Shown: positions 1-11,278 of the stretch, piece after piece
Numbering within the stretch: the first letter of the stretch is position 1
Layout of the letters: every line of letters begins with the position of its first letter
Origin: Carya illinoinensis
Taxonomy: Eukaryota > Streptophyta > Magnoliopsida > Fagales > Juglandaceae
Direction: 5' to 3'
Assembly: GCF_018687715.1 (NCBI RefSeq)
Contig: NC_056758.1
Coordinates: forward strand, 40,209,467-40,273,466
DNA: 64,000 bases
Position numbers and translations under genes: made by a program
Notes under the pieces: model-generated
Databases searched by the model: none
The model's input: the letters and a program-made list of their open reading frames with translations, nothing else
Told to the model about the DNA's origin: nothing

Positions 1-581
1 ACTTCTTGTGTACCAGGGTTACGCCTTTTACTGATTCAATAAAATTTTATTTTTATCTATAAAATAAAAACAAAGAACCAAAATAATCCATGTTCCAGAA
101 TACATAATACAAATTGAGTAATTATCAAGATTTATTACTGCATGATCCATTCATCCTTGTGTGATCTGTAAGATTAATCATTTGCCACACATATAATTAT
201 GATGTATGAAGATCTATGATTCTTATAATTGCCTTCAAATCACGCCAAAATGTTGTCAAGACACCACCAAGATGTGAGTGGACTCTAATCTAATATTATA
301 TTTTATTTAATTAATTACACCGCCAAGAAGTTAACTCTCAGTTTACAGAATGGATCGACACACCTTTAACTTATCGTCTTTCTATAGTTACTAGTTGGAT
401 TCTCTAACAGAGTCCAATCTATAAATTACATCCATAAATAACTGCTGAGCATGGAAGTTAGTGACTTGTTTGCAGCTATTACATTTTCATTCATGCAATG
501 CAACACCGATCAATATGAACATGTGGTAGAACAGGATTTCCAACCAAAATTTCAAATTATAGAAGGCACAGGAGGCCTAAC
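1..581 (-). other. Intron of the subtilase gene, cut by the window edge
   Basis: No coding exon is visible here. The upstream exon ends at a GT donor (580-581 on the minus strand) right after the catalytic-histidine motif, so this AT-rich stretch should be the next intron; the following exon must lie to the left of base 1. I saw no further subtilase motif in any frame. Confidence 0.7.
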
Positions 582-2397
582 CTTCCATGGCCATCGCCAT
601 CCATAGGCGAGGCAAAATCAACAGAAGGGTTAAATTGCCCAGCAGCAATTGCAGCTTGAGCAAAATGTTGGGCTCCAATAATCTTCCCATTACAGAAGTC
701 CCTCTTAGTGTCGGGATCAAGCTCGCATTTTCCTCTGTACTTTGGAACAGGTCCATATGGTTCAGTATTACGGGTTGCAAAGCTTGGATGGTGCGGAAAG
801 ATCCCCGAGTCCACAAATCCGATAATAATATCCTCTCCAGCCCTATCAAAGCCACCTCCCGTGGGCCATACTCCGGTTGGAAGCCCCAAAAACTGTGGGG
901 TATGTATGGTAAGTTTCCTCACCTTCCAATCTCTCTCCACAGACTTCACACCAGGGGCACGTCTTAGGATCTCTGCCTACTAATAACAACCAAGATCATA
1001 AGAGTGAGGATGCGAGAGGAAATATGAATATGAAAAAACTCCCAAGTCCTAAAATAAAACTTGCCCGCTTTTTTACCTGTTCAGGAGAAATGTGAACTGC
1101 AAATCCATTTATAAGATGCCGATAGCTATAGAGCTTCTTGTAGGTCCCTTGCTCAAACAGCATCCCGAGAAGCATATCATGTTTCAAATCAAGGTGACGA
1201 GCATAGGATGTCACAATTTCGCTAAAAGAAGAGCCACAGTGTCAGACGGAAATAATAATAATAAAGAAAATTCAAGCTTACCTATGCATGATAATACATT
1301 GATACAAAAAATTCATAAAAGTTTGTGCCATTAAAATCAAAATACCCGTCATTGTTAGAACTACAAACACACTTCACACAACAATACTTTCACGTTCTCC
1401 AGATTCCGTATAAGAAATAATTATAATTAATCAATACGTGCAATTTATATGGGACAAGCAACAAACCCTGTTCTACTAACGAGGAGCAGTCTTGGCTCAC
1501 AAAACATAAAGGACGTTGCTACGTCCACAGAAGGTTTCTACAGAAAGCTTCTACCGATCAGTGCATTTCCCTTCTTCTTCTTTTTTTTTTTTTAATTTTT
1601 CTTTCAACATTTTTTAAAACTATTTAAATATTTTTTAAAAATAAAAAAAAAATCATATATTCATTTAAAAACACTTACTTAATTACTAAGCAAAAAAAAA
1701 AAATCAAAACAGTTTTCGGTAAAACATTTCGGTAACCCCTTTCTTTGGGACTAGTGTTTTCCAAACATAAATGCTAGCAAGTTCAGTTAGATCACATAAT
1801 CAAATATAAACAGAAAAATATTCGCTTACAACTACTTTACATCTCTACATAAAGCAAATAATTAGTTCAAGATGGCTAGGGTGGAGGCCTAAGTTAGACC
1901 TAACTAGATATGCTACCTCAACATCAAATTTCCTATACTTTGAAATTCATTATGCCTTTTATATGCATAGGCATACTCAAGAGCCTGCCCGCACATGATT
2001 TTCACGTTACAAATCTCTTCGCAAAGACAATTCAAGAATTAATGACGCAAAGTAATTTACAGATTATTCAATAAAAGTCCAGAGTCAATACATATATCTC
2101 ACAAGTCAAGAGCCCACTCTGAAAAATAACATGGTCAAGGCACGTCAGGCTGGCAAGCATTGTATGTAACTCGGATAAATCTCGCCTAGATTAGAGAAAA
2201 ATAATATGAAGATACCTGGTGGTGTCAATATTCTCTTCGGACTCCACAGCCGTGGCTTCAAAACCATCAACCCCACCTCTGTAACTTATTATAGGCTCTC
2301 CTTCAACTGTCACTAAGTAAATCTCTGCTTTTCCGATAATCAAAACGCTGAATAGCACCAAAACAGCGCACCAATGTTCCGATATGCACATATTCAT
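582..2397 (-). CDS. Subtilisin-like protease, SBT2.5 type (5' part only)
   Basis: Secreted serine protease of the plant subtilase family S8. Three exons are readable: 2397-2216, 1221-1077 and 976-582, all with GT-AG borders and compatible phases, giving the first 240 residues. The start at 2397 opens a hydrophobic signal peptide (about residues 1-26), followed by the I9 inhibitor prodomain (about 28-130) and the start of the catalytic domain. The catalytic Asp is D165 in GFVDSGI and the catalytic His is H239 in GDGHG; the oxyanion Asn and the Ser lie outside the window. The wording of the prodomain (AEIYLVTVEGEP, YSYRHLINGFA) matches the SBT2.5 branch as I know it. No frameshift or stop is visible. 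The SBT2 class is certain; the exact member is a family-level inference. Confidence 0.9.
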
Positions 2398-3340
2398 TGG
2401 TTAAGTAGACCAAATTATCTGTTTATCCCAATACAGAGAGTTTAGTACTATTAACAAAAGTTCCGACCGGAACCTTTGGACGCAGGAAGGAAAAATGAAT
2501 ATATAGATATGTGTGTGTGTGTTTCAAAAGTCAAGCCGACAACAGCAAAGAAACAATAACAAGAACTCAATTCAGAGAAATTCAGATTGCTAATTAAGTA
2601 GTTAGTTATACCAATTGGCAATTATAGAACAACAAAAAAGGGTGGCTAAGAGTAAATAATAAGCAAGAGAAAGCAGCTTTGATCACCGAAAGAATAGCTT
2701 CAACCAAAGTGAAGCTTTAGACACAGCAACAGCGAGAATAATAAAAGGACGAAGTGAACAACGAAAACAAAAGCGAAACAGTAGAAGTGATGCAGAATCT
2801 GACATTGAATCAATCACCCAAAAATTGGGGTTGACGATTGCATCCACACCCACTTGCAGAAATCAAACCGCATTTCGCCAAACAGACTCTCCAATCCGAT
2901 CCACATGGACCATGTCTACTTATTAGAAGTTTTAAAAGAAGAAGACGAATAAGTAGGAGAAGGAGAAGAATCAGTGATTTTCAAGTTTAATCAGCAATCC
3001 AAGCAAAGAATACCAATTAAGCACCAAAAAAAAAAAAAAAAAGATAGCCGACCACTAAAAAAGATCCCCCCACCAAAGGAAAAACAAAAAGGAAAAAAGT
3101 GCAAACAAAAGCTGGCATTTTGGACAAACAGAAGCGAACCACGAAACCTGCTGGTACAAGAAGCTTGAATGAGCTTTGGCAAGGGATTCACATTCGCACC
3201 ACTGCCGGGGAGAGAAGTGATTGGACGGATCAGAGAGCGTTGATCATACTGCACTGATCGGAGATCTAGCGCGCGGTCCACATTTTGGAGAACAAAGTGA
3301 AGCTCAGCGAATAGGATTCAGAGTAAGAGAGACTCGGAGA

Positions 3341-3392
<52 letters not shown>

Positions 3393-3420
3393 TAGTTTGG
3401 GCTTTATGATTGGCAGTGAT
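2398..3420 (-). promoter_or_regulatory. Subtilase 5' leader with probable leader intron
   Basis: On the minus strand a good donor follows GCAG at 3148 and a good acceptor precedes 2418. A non-coding first exon upstream of 3148 joined to 2418-2398 is therefore likely, with an intron of about 730 bp inside the 5' UTR. The first exon area is GC-richer than its surroundings. A GT/GA microsatellite sits at 3341-3389. Transcript data are needed to fix the start site. Confidence 0.5.
3341..3389. repeat. Compound (GT)n(GA)n microsatellite
   Basis: About ten GT units run directly into about fourteen GA units. On the subtilase strand this reads as (TC)n(AC)n just upstream of the inferred first exon. 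It is a likely length-variable marker. Confidence 0.95.
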
Positions 3421-5357
3421 GAAGGCGTAGCTGTTGGAGGGAGCCGGGAGTGTCATATAGCAACCATTTATTAGTTTATTAAATTAAAGTTCATTTAAAA
3501 AATATTAGTTTACAAAAAAAAACTGCAATTTAAATCGGGAAAAATTACTGATATGTTTATAAATATTTAATTAAAATTTTGAATATAGTTATTTATTTTC
3601 TTTAAAAAAATTTACTTATCATTTTTTTATACAATATGTAATTTATTATTTTTATTATTCTATTTAAATATATACATATTTATGTGTAAATTTATATGTT
3701 TAAATAAAAAAAAATAGATGATAAATCACATGTCGATATGTAGTGTAGAGATGATAAGTAATATTTTTTTAAAATTAAATTTAAATCACGTATCATTATA
3801 ATAAAATAAAAGTATATGAATAGTTAATATTATATATTTATTTATAATCAGACAAATTCGATAAGTATTTTTTTTTTAACCGAAGGTGAACCAAACTAAA
3901 AAGTTTATAGCTGCTTTCTCCATTGATTTTAATTTTAGCATGAAGTTTTAGGAAAAATAAATTCTTCTTTTCTTTTTTATTTATTAATTTTGTAGGGGGA
4001 GGGGCACATTCGCGCGCAAGCTGTTTGACGGTTTGTACGGACTGGCGATACCGACCTCCTTCAGTTTGTGATCTGTGGCGGCAGAGAATAGGAAAATTTC
4101 GAAAATTTCACGGATCATGTCATTTCCTTTATATCATCAACAATTATTTTTACCATATATGTATTTTATTAATTTTGTAGATGTAATTACTAAAAAAAAT
4201 AATATTTTATACGATAGTTTTATTTTATTTTTATGTAACACATTTATTATTATTTAATGATAAAAAAATATATAATAAATAATTATTTAATAATAATAAA
4301 TATATCACATCTTATTTAAATATATAAAAATAAATAATAATATGATATTTAGAATTTTTATTTTTTATTATAATCAATCATAATATATATTATATGGTCA
4401 AACAATATCATAAAATACTAATACAAGTTTTTTATATGGATTAAACCAAAATATCAAACAATATTTGGAATAATAGTAAAATCATGCCTGCCCGATATAT
4501 TTGGTTGGCGTCGTAGACTCTGGCTTTGGATCCAATCCCGATAATTGAATTTATTATGAACTATGAAGCATCTACTTATAATAAAAAAAAAATGAATTAT
4601 AAAGCATCTCGTATCTTTTATAATTATGAAACACGTGGCAATGATCTATAGATCCGATAACTAAATCGATTCAAATCCATAAGATATCATTAATTATGGA
4701 ATCTTGATGAGATTTTTTGACATTAATTAAAAAATATGGTCAAACGACTAAGAGCTGGGACACATTTTCGATCAATTTCACCTCATAATACGAGACTGAA
4801 AATAGAAAACATATGGAAAATGTTATGTTGTCCTTATTTAATCGTTAGTGCAAAAGTGTATTTTTTTTAATATTTTAAACAAATTACATTAGAAATTTAG
4901 AAGTCAAAGTGAGCAATCACTTTGAGAGGACATAATAGCAACACCCAATGTTATATAATATATATAAGTGAGTAATGCTATATTATCATATAGTTTTGAC
5001 TGTTAGGCATGGCTGCTAGTATAAAGTTATTTTTTAATTTTTTAATTTTTTTTACATTTTTAACATTTTTAAATATTTTTAAAAATTAAAAAATATATAT
5101 ATCAATACACACTAAAATTACTTTAATGTACATTAAAAATTACTTTCTTAATCATTAAATAAAAAAATTTTAAAAATAATTTAAATACATGAATAGTCAA
5201 AATAATTAGGAGATAAACTCAAACGACATATTAACATTTTTCATATTGAGAACTAATTAAAATATTGATCGGGATCTAATAATTAGGAGGTGAAAATGAA
5301 TGATAGAAATCTCAAAATGAAAATAATTGTAATAATTTTGTGGGTGAATATATATAT
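3421..5357. other. AT-rich intergenic DNA upstream of the subtilase gene
   Basis: I find no gene. The stretch is very AT-rich with many short A and T runs. A slightly GC-richer patch at 3995-4080 has an open frame of about 60 codons with no recognisable product. The copia element begins at the right end, inside a TATATAT run. Confidence 0.6.
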
Positions 5358-5737
5358 TGTTATAAAACTATCGAAAGGAGAGAGAGAGATATATAGAACT
5401 CAGAGAAGTTATGAAACTTATGAATTTCTTAAAGAATTCAACGATATATATAGGCGTACAAAGGGAACTATGCCAGTTACTATGCAGTACTATGCTGGTA
5501 CTGTGCATATGTACTATGCCAGTTACTATGCAGTACTATGCTGGCACTATACACTGTGCGATGTCGGCCATTTACTATGCCAGTTACTATGCAGTACTAT
5601 GCTGGCACTATGCGCACTGTGCGATGTCGGCCATTTACTATGCCAGTTACTATGCAGTACTATGCTGGCACTATGCACTGTGCATTTGACGGCTAGCTCA
5701 AGGTGGTCATACAATTTTACAATGCTATTTTACAACA
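5358..5737 (-). repeat. 3' LTR of the copia element
   Basis: 380 bp, TG...CA. Contains a short GA run and four tandem copies of a roughly 61-63-bp unit starting near 5467, 5513, 5574 and 5637; the first is shortened to 46 bp. Each unit has a dyad (GCCAG ... CTGGC). The sequence before and after the repeats matches the other LTR. Confidence 0.95.
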
Positions 5738-5959
5738 CTCCCCCTTTGGATGACCACATATAATGAATATGCCTCGTTAAAACCTTGCCAAGGAAAAACC
5801 CTGTGGGAAAAAACCAATGGCGAAGGAAAAAGAGTACAATATTCATGTGTACCGTAAAATGCTTTAAGATTGCCTCATTAAAACCTTGCGAAGGAAAACC
5901 CAGTGGGATAAAACCTTAGCGAAGGAAAAAGAGTACAATCAGCATAAGTCTTCAAGACG
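5738..5959 (-). other. Copia 3' untranslated region with duplicated motif
   Basis: Between the pol stop and the 3' LTR, a segment of about 70 bp occurs twice (about 5771-5842 and 5873-5940), sharing TTAAAACCTTGC and GCGAAGGAAAAAGAGTACAA. I know a motif like this from the 3' region of many plant copia elements. Its function is unknown to me. Confidence 0.7.
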
Positions 5960-8900
5960 TTACTCCCCCTGAAAAGTGCATGATAAAAGGTCTTCAAGTC
6001 TCCGCATTCCAATGTTCTGTACAATCTTCTTAAATGTTGCAGTTGGTAATGCTTTTGTGAATAAATCTGCCAGATTATCACTTGATCGTATCTGCTTGAC
6101 TTTAATTTCACATTTTTCTTGAAGTTCATGAGTATAAAAGAATTTAGGTGAAATATGTTTGGTTCTATCACCTTTGATATATCCTCCTCTAATTTGAGCA
6201 ATACAAGCAGCATTATCTTCGTATAAAGTTGTTGGACTATCATTAATCACTGGAAGACCACACTTTTCTTGAATATGTTGGATCATTGATCTTAGCCAAA
6301 TGCATTCTCGACTTATTTCATGAATTGCAATGATCTCTGAGTGATTTGAAGATGTAGCAGATAGTGTTTGTTTGACAGATCTCCATGATATAGCAGAATT
6401 TCCATAAGTAAATACATATCCAGTCTGAGATCTACCTCTGTGTGGATCTGAAAGATAACCTGCATCTGCATATCCAACTAATTGTGAACTTGAACCATAT
6501 TGATAAAATAATCCCATATCAACCGTACCTCGAAGGTATCGAAGGATATGTTTAATGCCATTCCAATGTCTTCGAGTTGGTGCGGAACTATATCTTGCAA
6601 GTAAATTAACTGAAAATGCAATATCAGGCCGAGTGCAATTTGCAAGATACATCAGGGCTCCAATTGCACTGAGATAAGGTATTTCAGAACCAAGAATTTC
6701 TTCATTGTCTTCACAAGGACGAAATGGATCCTTCTGCACATCAAGTGATCGAACAACCATTGGAGTACTCAGAGGATGAGCTTTGTCCATGTAAAAGTGT
6801 TTCAAGACTTTCTCTATATAATTTGACTGATGAATGAGAATTCCATTTGGCAAATGCTCGAGCTGCAGGCCGAGACAAAATTTCGTTTTGCCAAGATCTT
6901 TCATTTCAAATTCATTCTTTAAATATGTAGCGGTTCTTCTGATCTCTTCAGGAGTTCCAACAAGATTTAGATCATCAACATAAACCGCAATAATAACAAA
7001 TCTGGAGTCTGATTTCTTAATAAAAACACATGGGCATATTGGATTATTTTCAAATCCTTCTTTCAATAGATATTCGCTAAGGCGTTTATACCACATGCGT
7101 CCGGATTGTTTTAACCCATATAAAGATCTTTGAAACTTAATAGAATACATACTTCTGGATGTACTCAGATTAGAAGCTTCAGGCATTTTATATCCTTCAG
7201 GGATTTTCATATATATGTCATGATCTAATAATCCATATAAATATGCGGTGACCACATCCATCAACTGCATATCCAATCTTTTTATAACTGCCAAACTAAT
7301 CAAATATCTGAATATGATTGCATCCATAACAGGAGAGTATGTTTCCTCATAATCAATCCCCGGTTTCTGCAGGAAACCTTGTGCAACAAGTCGTGCTTTA
7401 TATCGCACAATTTCATTACTTTCATTACGTTTACGTATAAATACCCATTTATATCCAACGGGCATTACACCCTTTGGTGTTTGTATAATTGGTCCAAAGA
7501 CCTCTCGCTTTGCTAGCGAGTTTAATTCAGCTTCAATAGCTGATTTCCATTTTGGCCAGTCATTTCTACGTCGACATTCTTCGACAGTTCTTGGCTCAAT
7601 TTCTTCATTACTTCTGGTAATGTCAAGAGCCATTTTATATGAAAATATGTTGTCGACAACAGTTTTATTTCTATTCAAAATTTCTCCTGTACTCATGAAA
7701 TGTATCGAGATCTCGTTATTTTCAGGTACCTGTCCCTCTTCAAGGGAAAACATTTCATGAAATACCTCTTCAGGAGGTTCTTTCTCAGGAGATTTACTCT
7801 CTTCATGAGCATCAATTACTCTTATGGCCTGTGTTGGTATGGACTCTTCAGGAGTACCAAATTCATTTTGTATTTTCCTCTTCCGAGGAATTTTGTCCTT
7901 AGCACCAATAGGCCGTCCACGCTTCAGGCGTATCTTAGACTCGCCTATTGCTATTTTGGCAACTTGTCCTTCAGGGACTGCAATCCTTGCTGGAACATTA
8001 ACAGCAGGAATATATGATTTTACCACACCTTTAGTGTCAGTAAATGCATCCGGTAATTAGTTTGCAACACTTTGCAAATGAATAATCTTTTGAACCTCTA
8101 GATTACATTCTTTTGTACGAGGATCAAATTGGGAAAAAGCTTTATTTTTCCAAGTAATTTCCTGTCGTGCTTCAGGCACCGACTTCTCATTACACAATGT
8201 TTGTCGTGCTTCAGGCACCGACTTCTCATTACCCGTTGTTGGAAAAATGGATTCGTCAAAATGACAATCCTCAAAACGTGCCTTAAACATATCCCCTGTA
8301 AGAGGCTCAAGGTATCTGATAATAGATGGAGAATCAAACCCAACATATATCCCAAGTCTACGTTGAGGGCCCATCTTTGTACGTTGTGGAGGTGCAATTG
8401 GAACATATACAGTACATCCAAAAGTACGAAGATGAGAAATATTTGGTTGCTGACCAAATGCAAGCTGTAATGGTGAATATTTGTGATATGTTGATGGCCT
8501 AACTCGAATTAATGATGCTGCATGAATTATAGCATGTCCCCAAGCAGAAATAGGAAGATTTGATTTCATGAGTAAAGGTCTAGCGATTAGCTGAAGTCTT
8601 TTAATCAATGATTCAGCTAAACCATTTTGAGTATGTGTGTGGGCAACTGGATGTTCAACATCTATTCCTATTGACATGCAATAATTATCAAAAGCTTGAG
8701 ATGTAAATTCTCCTGCATTATCCAATCGAATAGTTTTAATTGGATAGTCAGGGAATTGTGCTCGTAGCTTAATTATTTGTGCAAGAAGTTTAGCAAATGC
8801 AGCATTTCTAGTGGAAAATAAACAAACATGTGACCATCGACTTGATGCATCAATTAAAACCATAAAATATCTGAACGGTCCACTTGATGGTTGAATAGGC

Positions 8901-9592
8901 CCACATATATCTCCATAAATCCTTTGTAAAAAAGATGGAGATTCAAAACCAACCTTTGAGATAGATGGTTTGATAATCAATTTACCTTGAGAACATCCAG
9001 AGCATGGATATTCATTGGGTAAGATAATCTTCTGATTCTTTAGGGGATGCCCATACGAATTATCAATTATTCGTCTCATCATTATTGATCCCGGATGTCC
9101 AAGGCGATCATGCCAAGTCATAAATATTTTGGGATCAATGCACTTCTGGTGCATTACAATATGTGATTCAATTGTTCTCATTTTTGTATAATACAATCCA
9201 GATGAGAGGGCAGGCAGTTTTTCTAATACGAGCTTCTGGCTCGAAATTATTTTAGTAATGAGAAGATGCTCTTTATCGTCTTCGTTAATGGTTTCAATAT
9301 GACAACCATTACGACGTATATCTTTAAAACTTAATAAATTTCTTCTGGATTGTGAAGAAAATAGAGCATCATTAATGCAAAATTTGGTGCCATTAGGCAA
9401 CACAATATAAGCTCTTCCGGAGCCTTCAATTAGATTCGATGAACCGGAGATGGTATGAACATAGGCTTTACTCAATGTTAGATTTTGAAAATATTTTTTA
9501 TCCTTAATAATTGTGTAAGTTGTAGCACTGTCAGCCAGACATACATCTTTATTATTCATCTCGGAGATAGAAAGTTCATCAATAAGACTCAT
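5960..9592 (-). pseudogene. Copia pol polyprotein (PR-IN-RT-RH), one in-frame stop
   Basis: The frame opens at 9592 and continues to 5960 in one reading frame, broken once by TAA at 8057-8059, between the integrase and reverse-transcriptase domains. Upstream part (511 codons): aspartic-protease motif ADSATTYT (DSA in place of the more usual DSG), integrase zinc finger (H..H..CSGC), and the integrase acidic triad in GDICGP, RLDNAGEF and NGLAES. Downstream part (688 codons from its first Met): reverse transcriptase with YVDD and RNase H with YADAGY and YEDNAA. A 13-residue tandem duplication (NEKSVPEARQ twice) lies in the linker at 8166-8243. The stop should prevent a full polyprotein unless it is read through. 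All domain motifs otherwise look intact. Confidence 0.92.
8163..8243 (-). repeat. 39-bp tandem duplication in the pol linker
   Basis: Two copies with period 39 bp (13 codons), nearly identical, in the variable region between integrase and reverse transcriptase. The frame is preserved. Confidence 0.9.
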
Positions 9593-9682
9593 GATTCTAC
9601 AAAATATATAAAACTTTCATTACTAAAAAAAAAACATTACAGAATAAAAATATTTTACAATAATATAAAGGAAATACATTAA
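9593..9682 (-). other. gag-pol spacer with four stops and acceptor-like tracts
   Basis: gag and pol are in the same reading frame but separated by 90 bp. In that frame there is the gag TAA plus TAG, TAA and TGA close together. A run of ten T followed by AG, and then TTTTGTAG shortly before the pol ATG, both resemble 3' splice sites. Simple readthrough of one codon cannot join gag to pol here. Confidence 0.8.
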
Positions 9683-10732
9683 TTAAAAAGGAATACTTCC
9701 ATGATCAACTCTACCACTAGAATCCTCAAAGAAATCAGAAACATCAAGACTTGTAATATCTTCTCCATCTATAGAATTTAAAGCATATGATGGTTCAGCA
9801 AAATTTGTTTCAAATTTCTTTGTTTTTTCTTTTATGGAAGATTGGTATAAGTCAACCAAGTGTTTAGCTGTACGACAGGTACGAGACCAATGTCCAGTCA
9901 TACCACATCTATGGCATTCATCTTCATATTTCTTTACAAATTTATTTTGAGGACCTTTGCCCTTTTCTGAGTTGAACCACTTCTGGTGGTACGGTGTATA
10001 TCTATTATTTTCCCTTTTAGTGTGGTCACTTCTAGGACCTCCACTTCTATAGTTTTTCTTACCACGTCCACGCCCTCTTTTTCTTTGAAAAGATGCACCA
10101 TTCGCTTCTGGGAATGATGTAAATCTAGTACCATTCACTTCAGGGAATGATATAGAACCAGTAGGACGTGACTGGTGATTTCTTAATAAAAGCTCATTAT
10201 TTTGCTCAGCTAATAGAAGACAAGATATAAGTTCAGAATATTTCTTGAACTTTCGCTCTCGATACTGCTGCTGCAGGAGCACATTCGAGGCATGAAAAGT
10301 AGTATATGTCTTCTCTAACAAGTCATCATCAGTGACTTTTTCACCACATAATTTCAATAGCGAGCTAATTTTAAAGAGTGCAGAGTTATACTCACTAACA
10401 CTCTTGAAGTCTTGCAACCTCAGGTGCATCCAATCATGACGAGCTTTTGGGAGGATTACAGTTTTCTGGTGTTCGTATCTCTCCCTTAAATCATTCCACA
10501 AAATAAGTGGATCTTTCACCGTTAGATACTCAGTTTTTAATTCTTCATGAAGATGGTGCCGAAGGAAAATCATTGCCTTAGCACGGTCCTGCAGGGACCC
10601 TTGATTTCCTTCTTTAATTGTATCTCCCAGGTTCATTGCATCCAGATGGATCTCAGCATCAAGGATCCAAGATAAATAATTTTTTCCAGAAATGTCAAGA
10701 GCAACGAATTCCAATTTTGTAAGATTTGACAT
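9683..10732 (-). CDS. Copia gag (nucleocapsid) protein
   Basis: 349-residue capsid/nucleocapsid protein of the copia element, which packages the element RNA into virus-like particles in the cytoplasm. The N-terminal half shows the conserved plant copia gag pattern (NYLSWILDAEIHLDAM, LWNDLRERYEHQK), followed by a basic RGRGKK segment and a CCHC zinc knuckle CHRCGMTGHWSRTC near residues 270-285. It starts about 100 bp inside the 5' LTR boundary, as expected. The frame is intact, so this half of the element could still be expressed. It ends at TAA, and pol starts 90 bp further on in the same frame. Confidence 0.93.
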   Translation of the reverse strand: MSNLTKLEFVALDISGKNYLSWILDAEIHLDAMNLGDTIKEGNQGSLQDRAKAMIFLRHHLHEELKTEYLTVKDPLILWNDLRERYEHQKTVILPKARHDWMHLRLQDFKSVSEYNSALFKISSLLKLCGEKVTDDDLLEKTYTTFHASNVLLQQQYRERKFKKYSELISCLLLAEQNNELLLRNHQSRPTGSISFPEVNGTRFTSFPEANGASFQRKRGRGRGKKNYRSGGPRSDHTKRENNRYTPYHQKWFNSEKGKGPQNKFVKKYEDECHRCGMTGHWSRTCRTAKHLVDLYQSSIKEKTKKFETNFAEPSYALNSIDGEDITSLDVSDFFEDSSGRVDHGSIPF

Positions 10733-10834
10733 TTTTTACATATATAAATCAAGAATATAAAAATATATTGAAAAACTTACTTGAAGTAGAAGACTATTAG
10801 CTTCAAGATCGTCAGAACTTTCGTGCTGATAACG

Positions 10835-10852
10835 TGTTATAAAACTATCGAA

Positions 10853-10886
<34 letters not shown>

Positions 10887-11235
10887 TCAGAGAAGTTATG
10901 AAACTTATGAATTTCTTAAAGAATTCAACGATATATATAGGCGTACAAAGGGAACTATGCCAGTTACTATGCAGTACTATGCTGGCACTATGCACTGTGC
11001 GATGTCGGCCATTTACTATGCCAGTTACTATGCAGTACTATGCTGGCACTATGCACACTGTGCGATGTCGGCCATTTACTATGTCAGTTACTATGCAGTA
11101 CTATGCTGACACTATGCACACTGTGCGATGTTGGCCATTTACTATGCTAGTTACTATGCAGTACTATGCTGATACTATGTACTGTGCATTTGACGGCTAG
11201 CTCAAGGTGGTCATACAATTTTACAATGCTATTTT

Positions 11236-11241
<6 letters not shown>
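10835..11241 (-). repeat. 5' LTR of the copia element
   Basis: 407 bp, TG...CA. The GA run is longer than in the 3' LTR, and four tandem units start near 10954, 11015, 11078 and 11141 (spacing 61-63 bp). The last two units carry several C-to-T or G-to-A changes absent from the other LTR. An AT microsatellite follows directly. Confidence 0.95.

Positions 11242-11278
<37 letters not shown>

Larger units (their letters stand above)
5358..11241 (-). mobile_element. Ty1/copia LTR retrotransposon, nearly intact
   Basis: The element is 5,884 bp and runs on the minus strand: 5' LTR 10835-11241, gag, pol (protease, integrase, reverse transcriptase, RNase H), polypurine tract, 3' LTR 5358-5737. Integrase before reverse transcriptase places it in Ty1/copia. 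Both ends are TG...CA, and a 5-bp target duplication TATAT flanks it (5353-5357 and 11242-11246), though it lies in TA-rich DNA. The polypurine tract is AAAGGGGGAG next to the 3' LTR (5738-5747 read on the minus strand). The primer site just inside the 5' LTR (GTTATCAG) only partly matches the usual initiator-Met site. LTR flanks outside their repeats look identical, so insertion was recent. A single stop in pol suggests this copy is not autonomous. Confidence 0.95.

Noticed and set aside
557..967. Plus-strand open frames over the subtilase exon
   Set aside because: They are antisense shadows of the exon at 582-976, whose protein matches the subtilase family motif by motif.
8026..8060. Frameshift between the two halves of pol
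   Set aside because: The two frames are in register; the break is one stop codon, not a frameshift.
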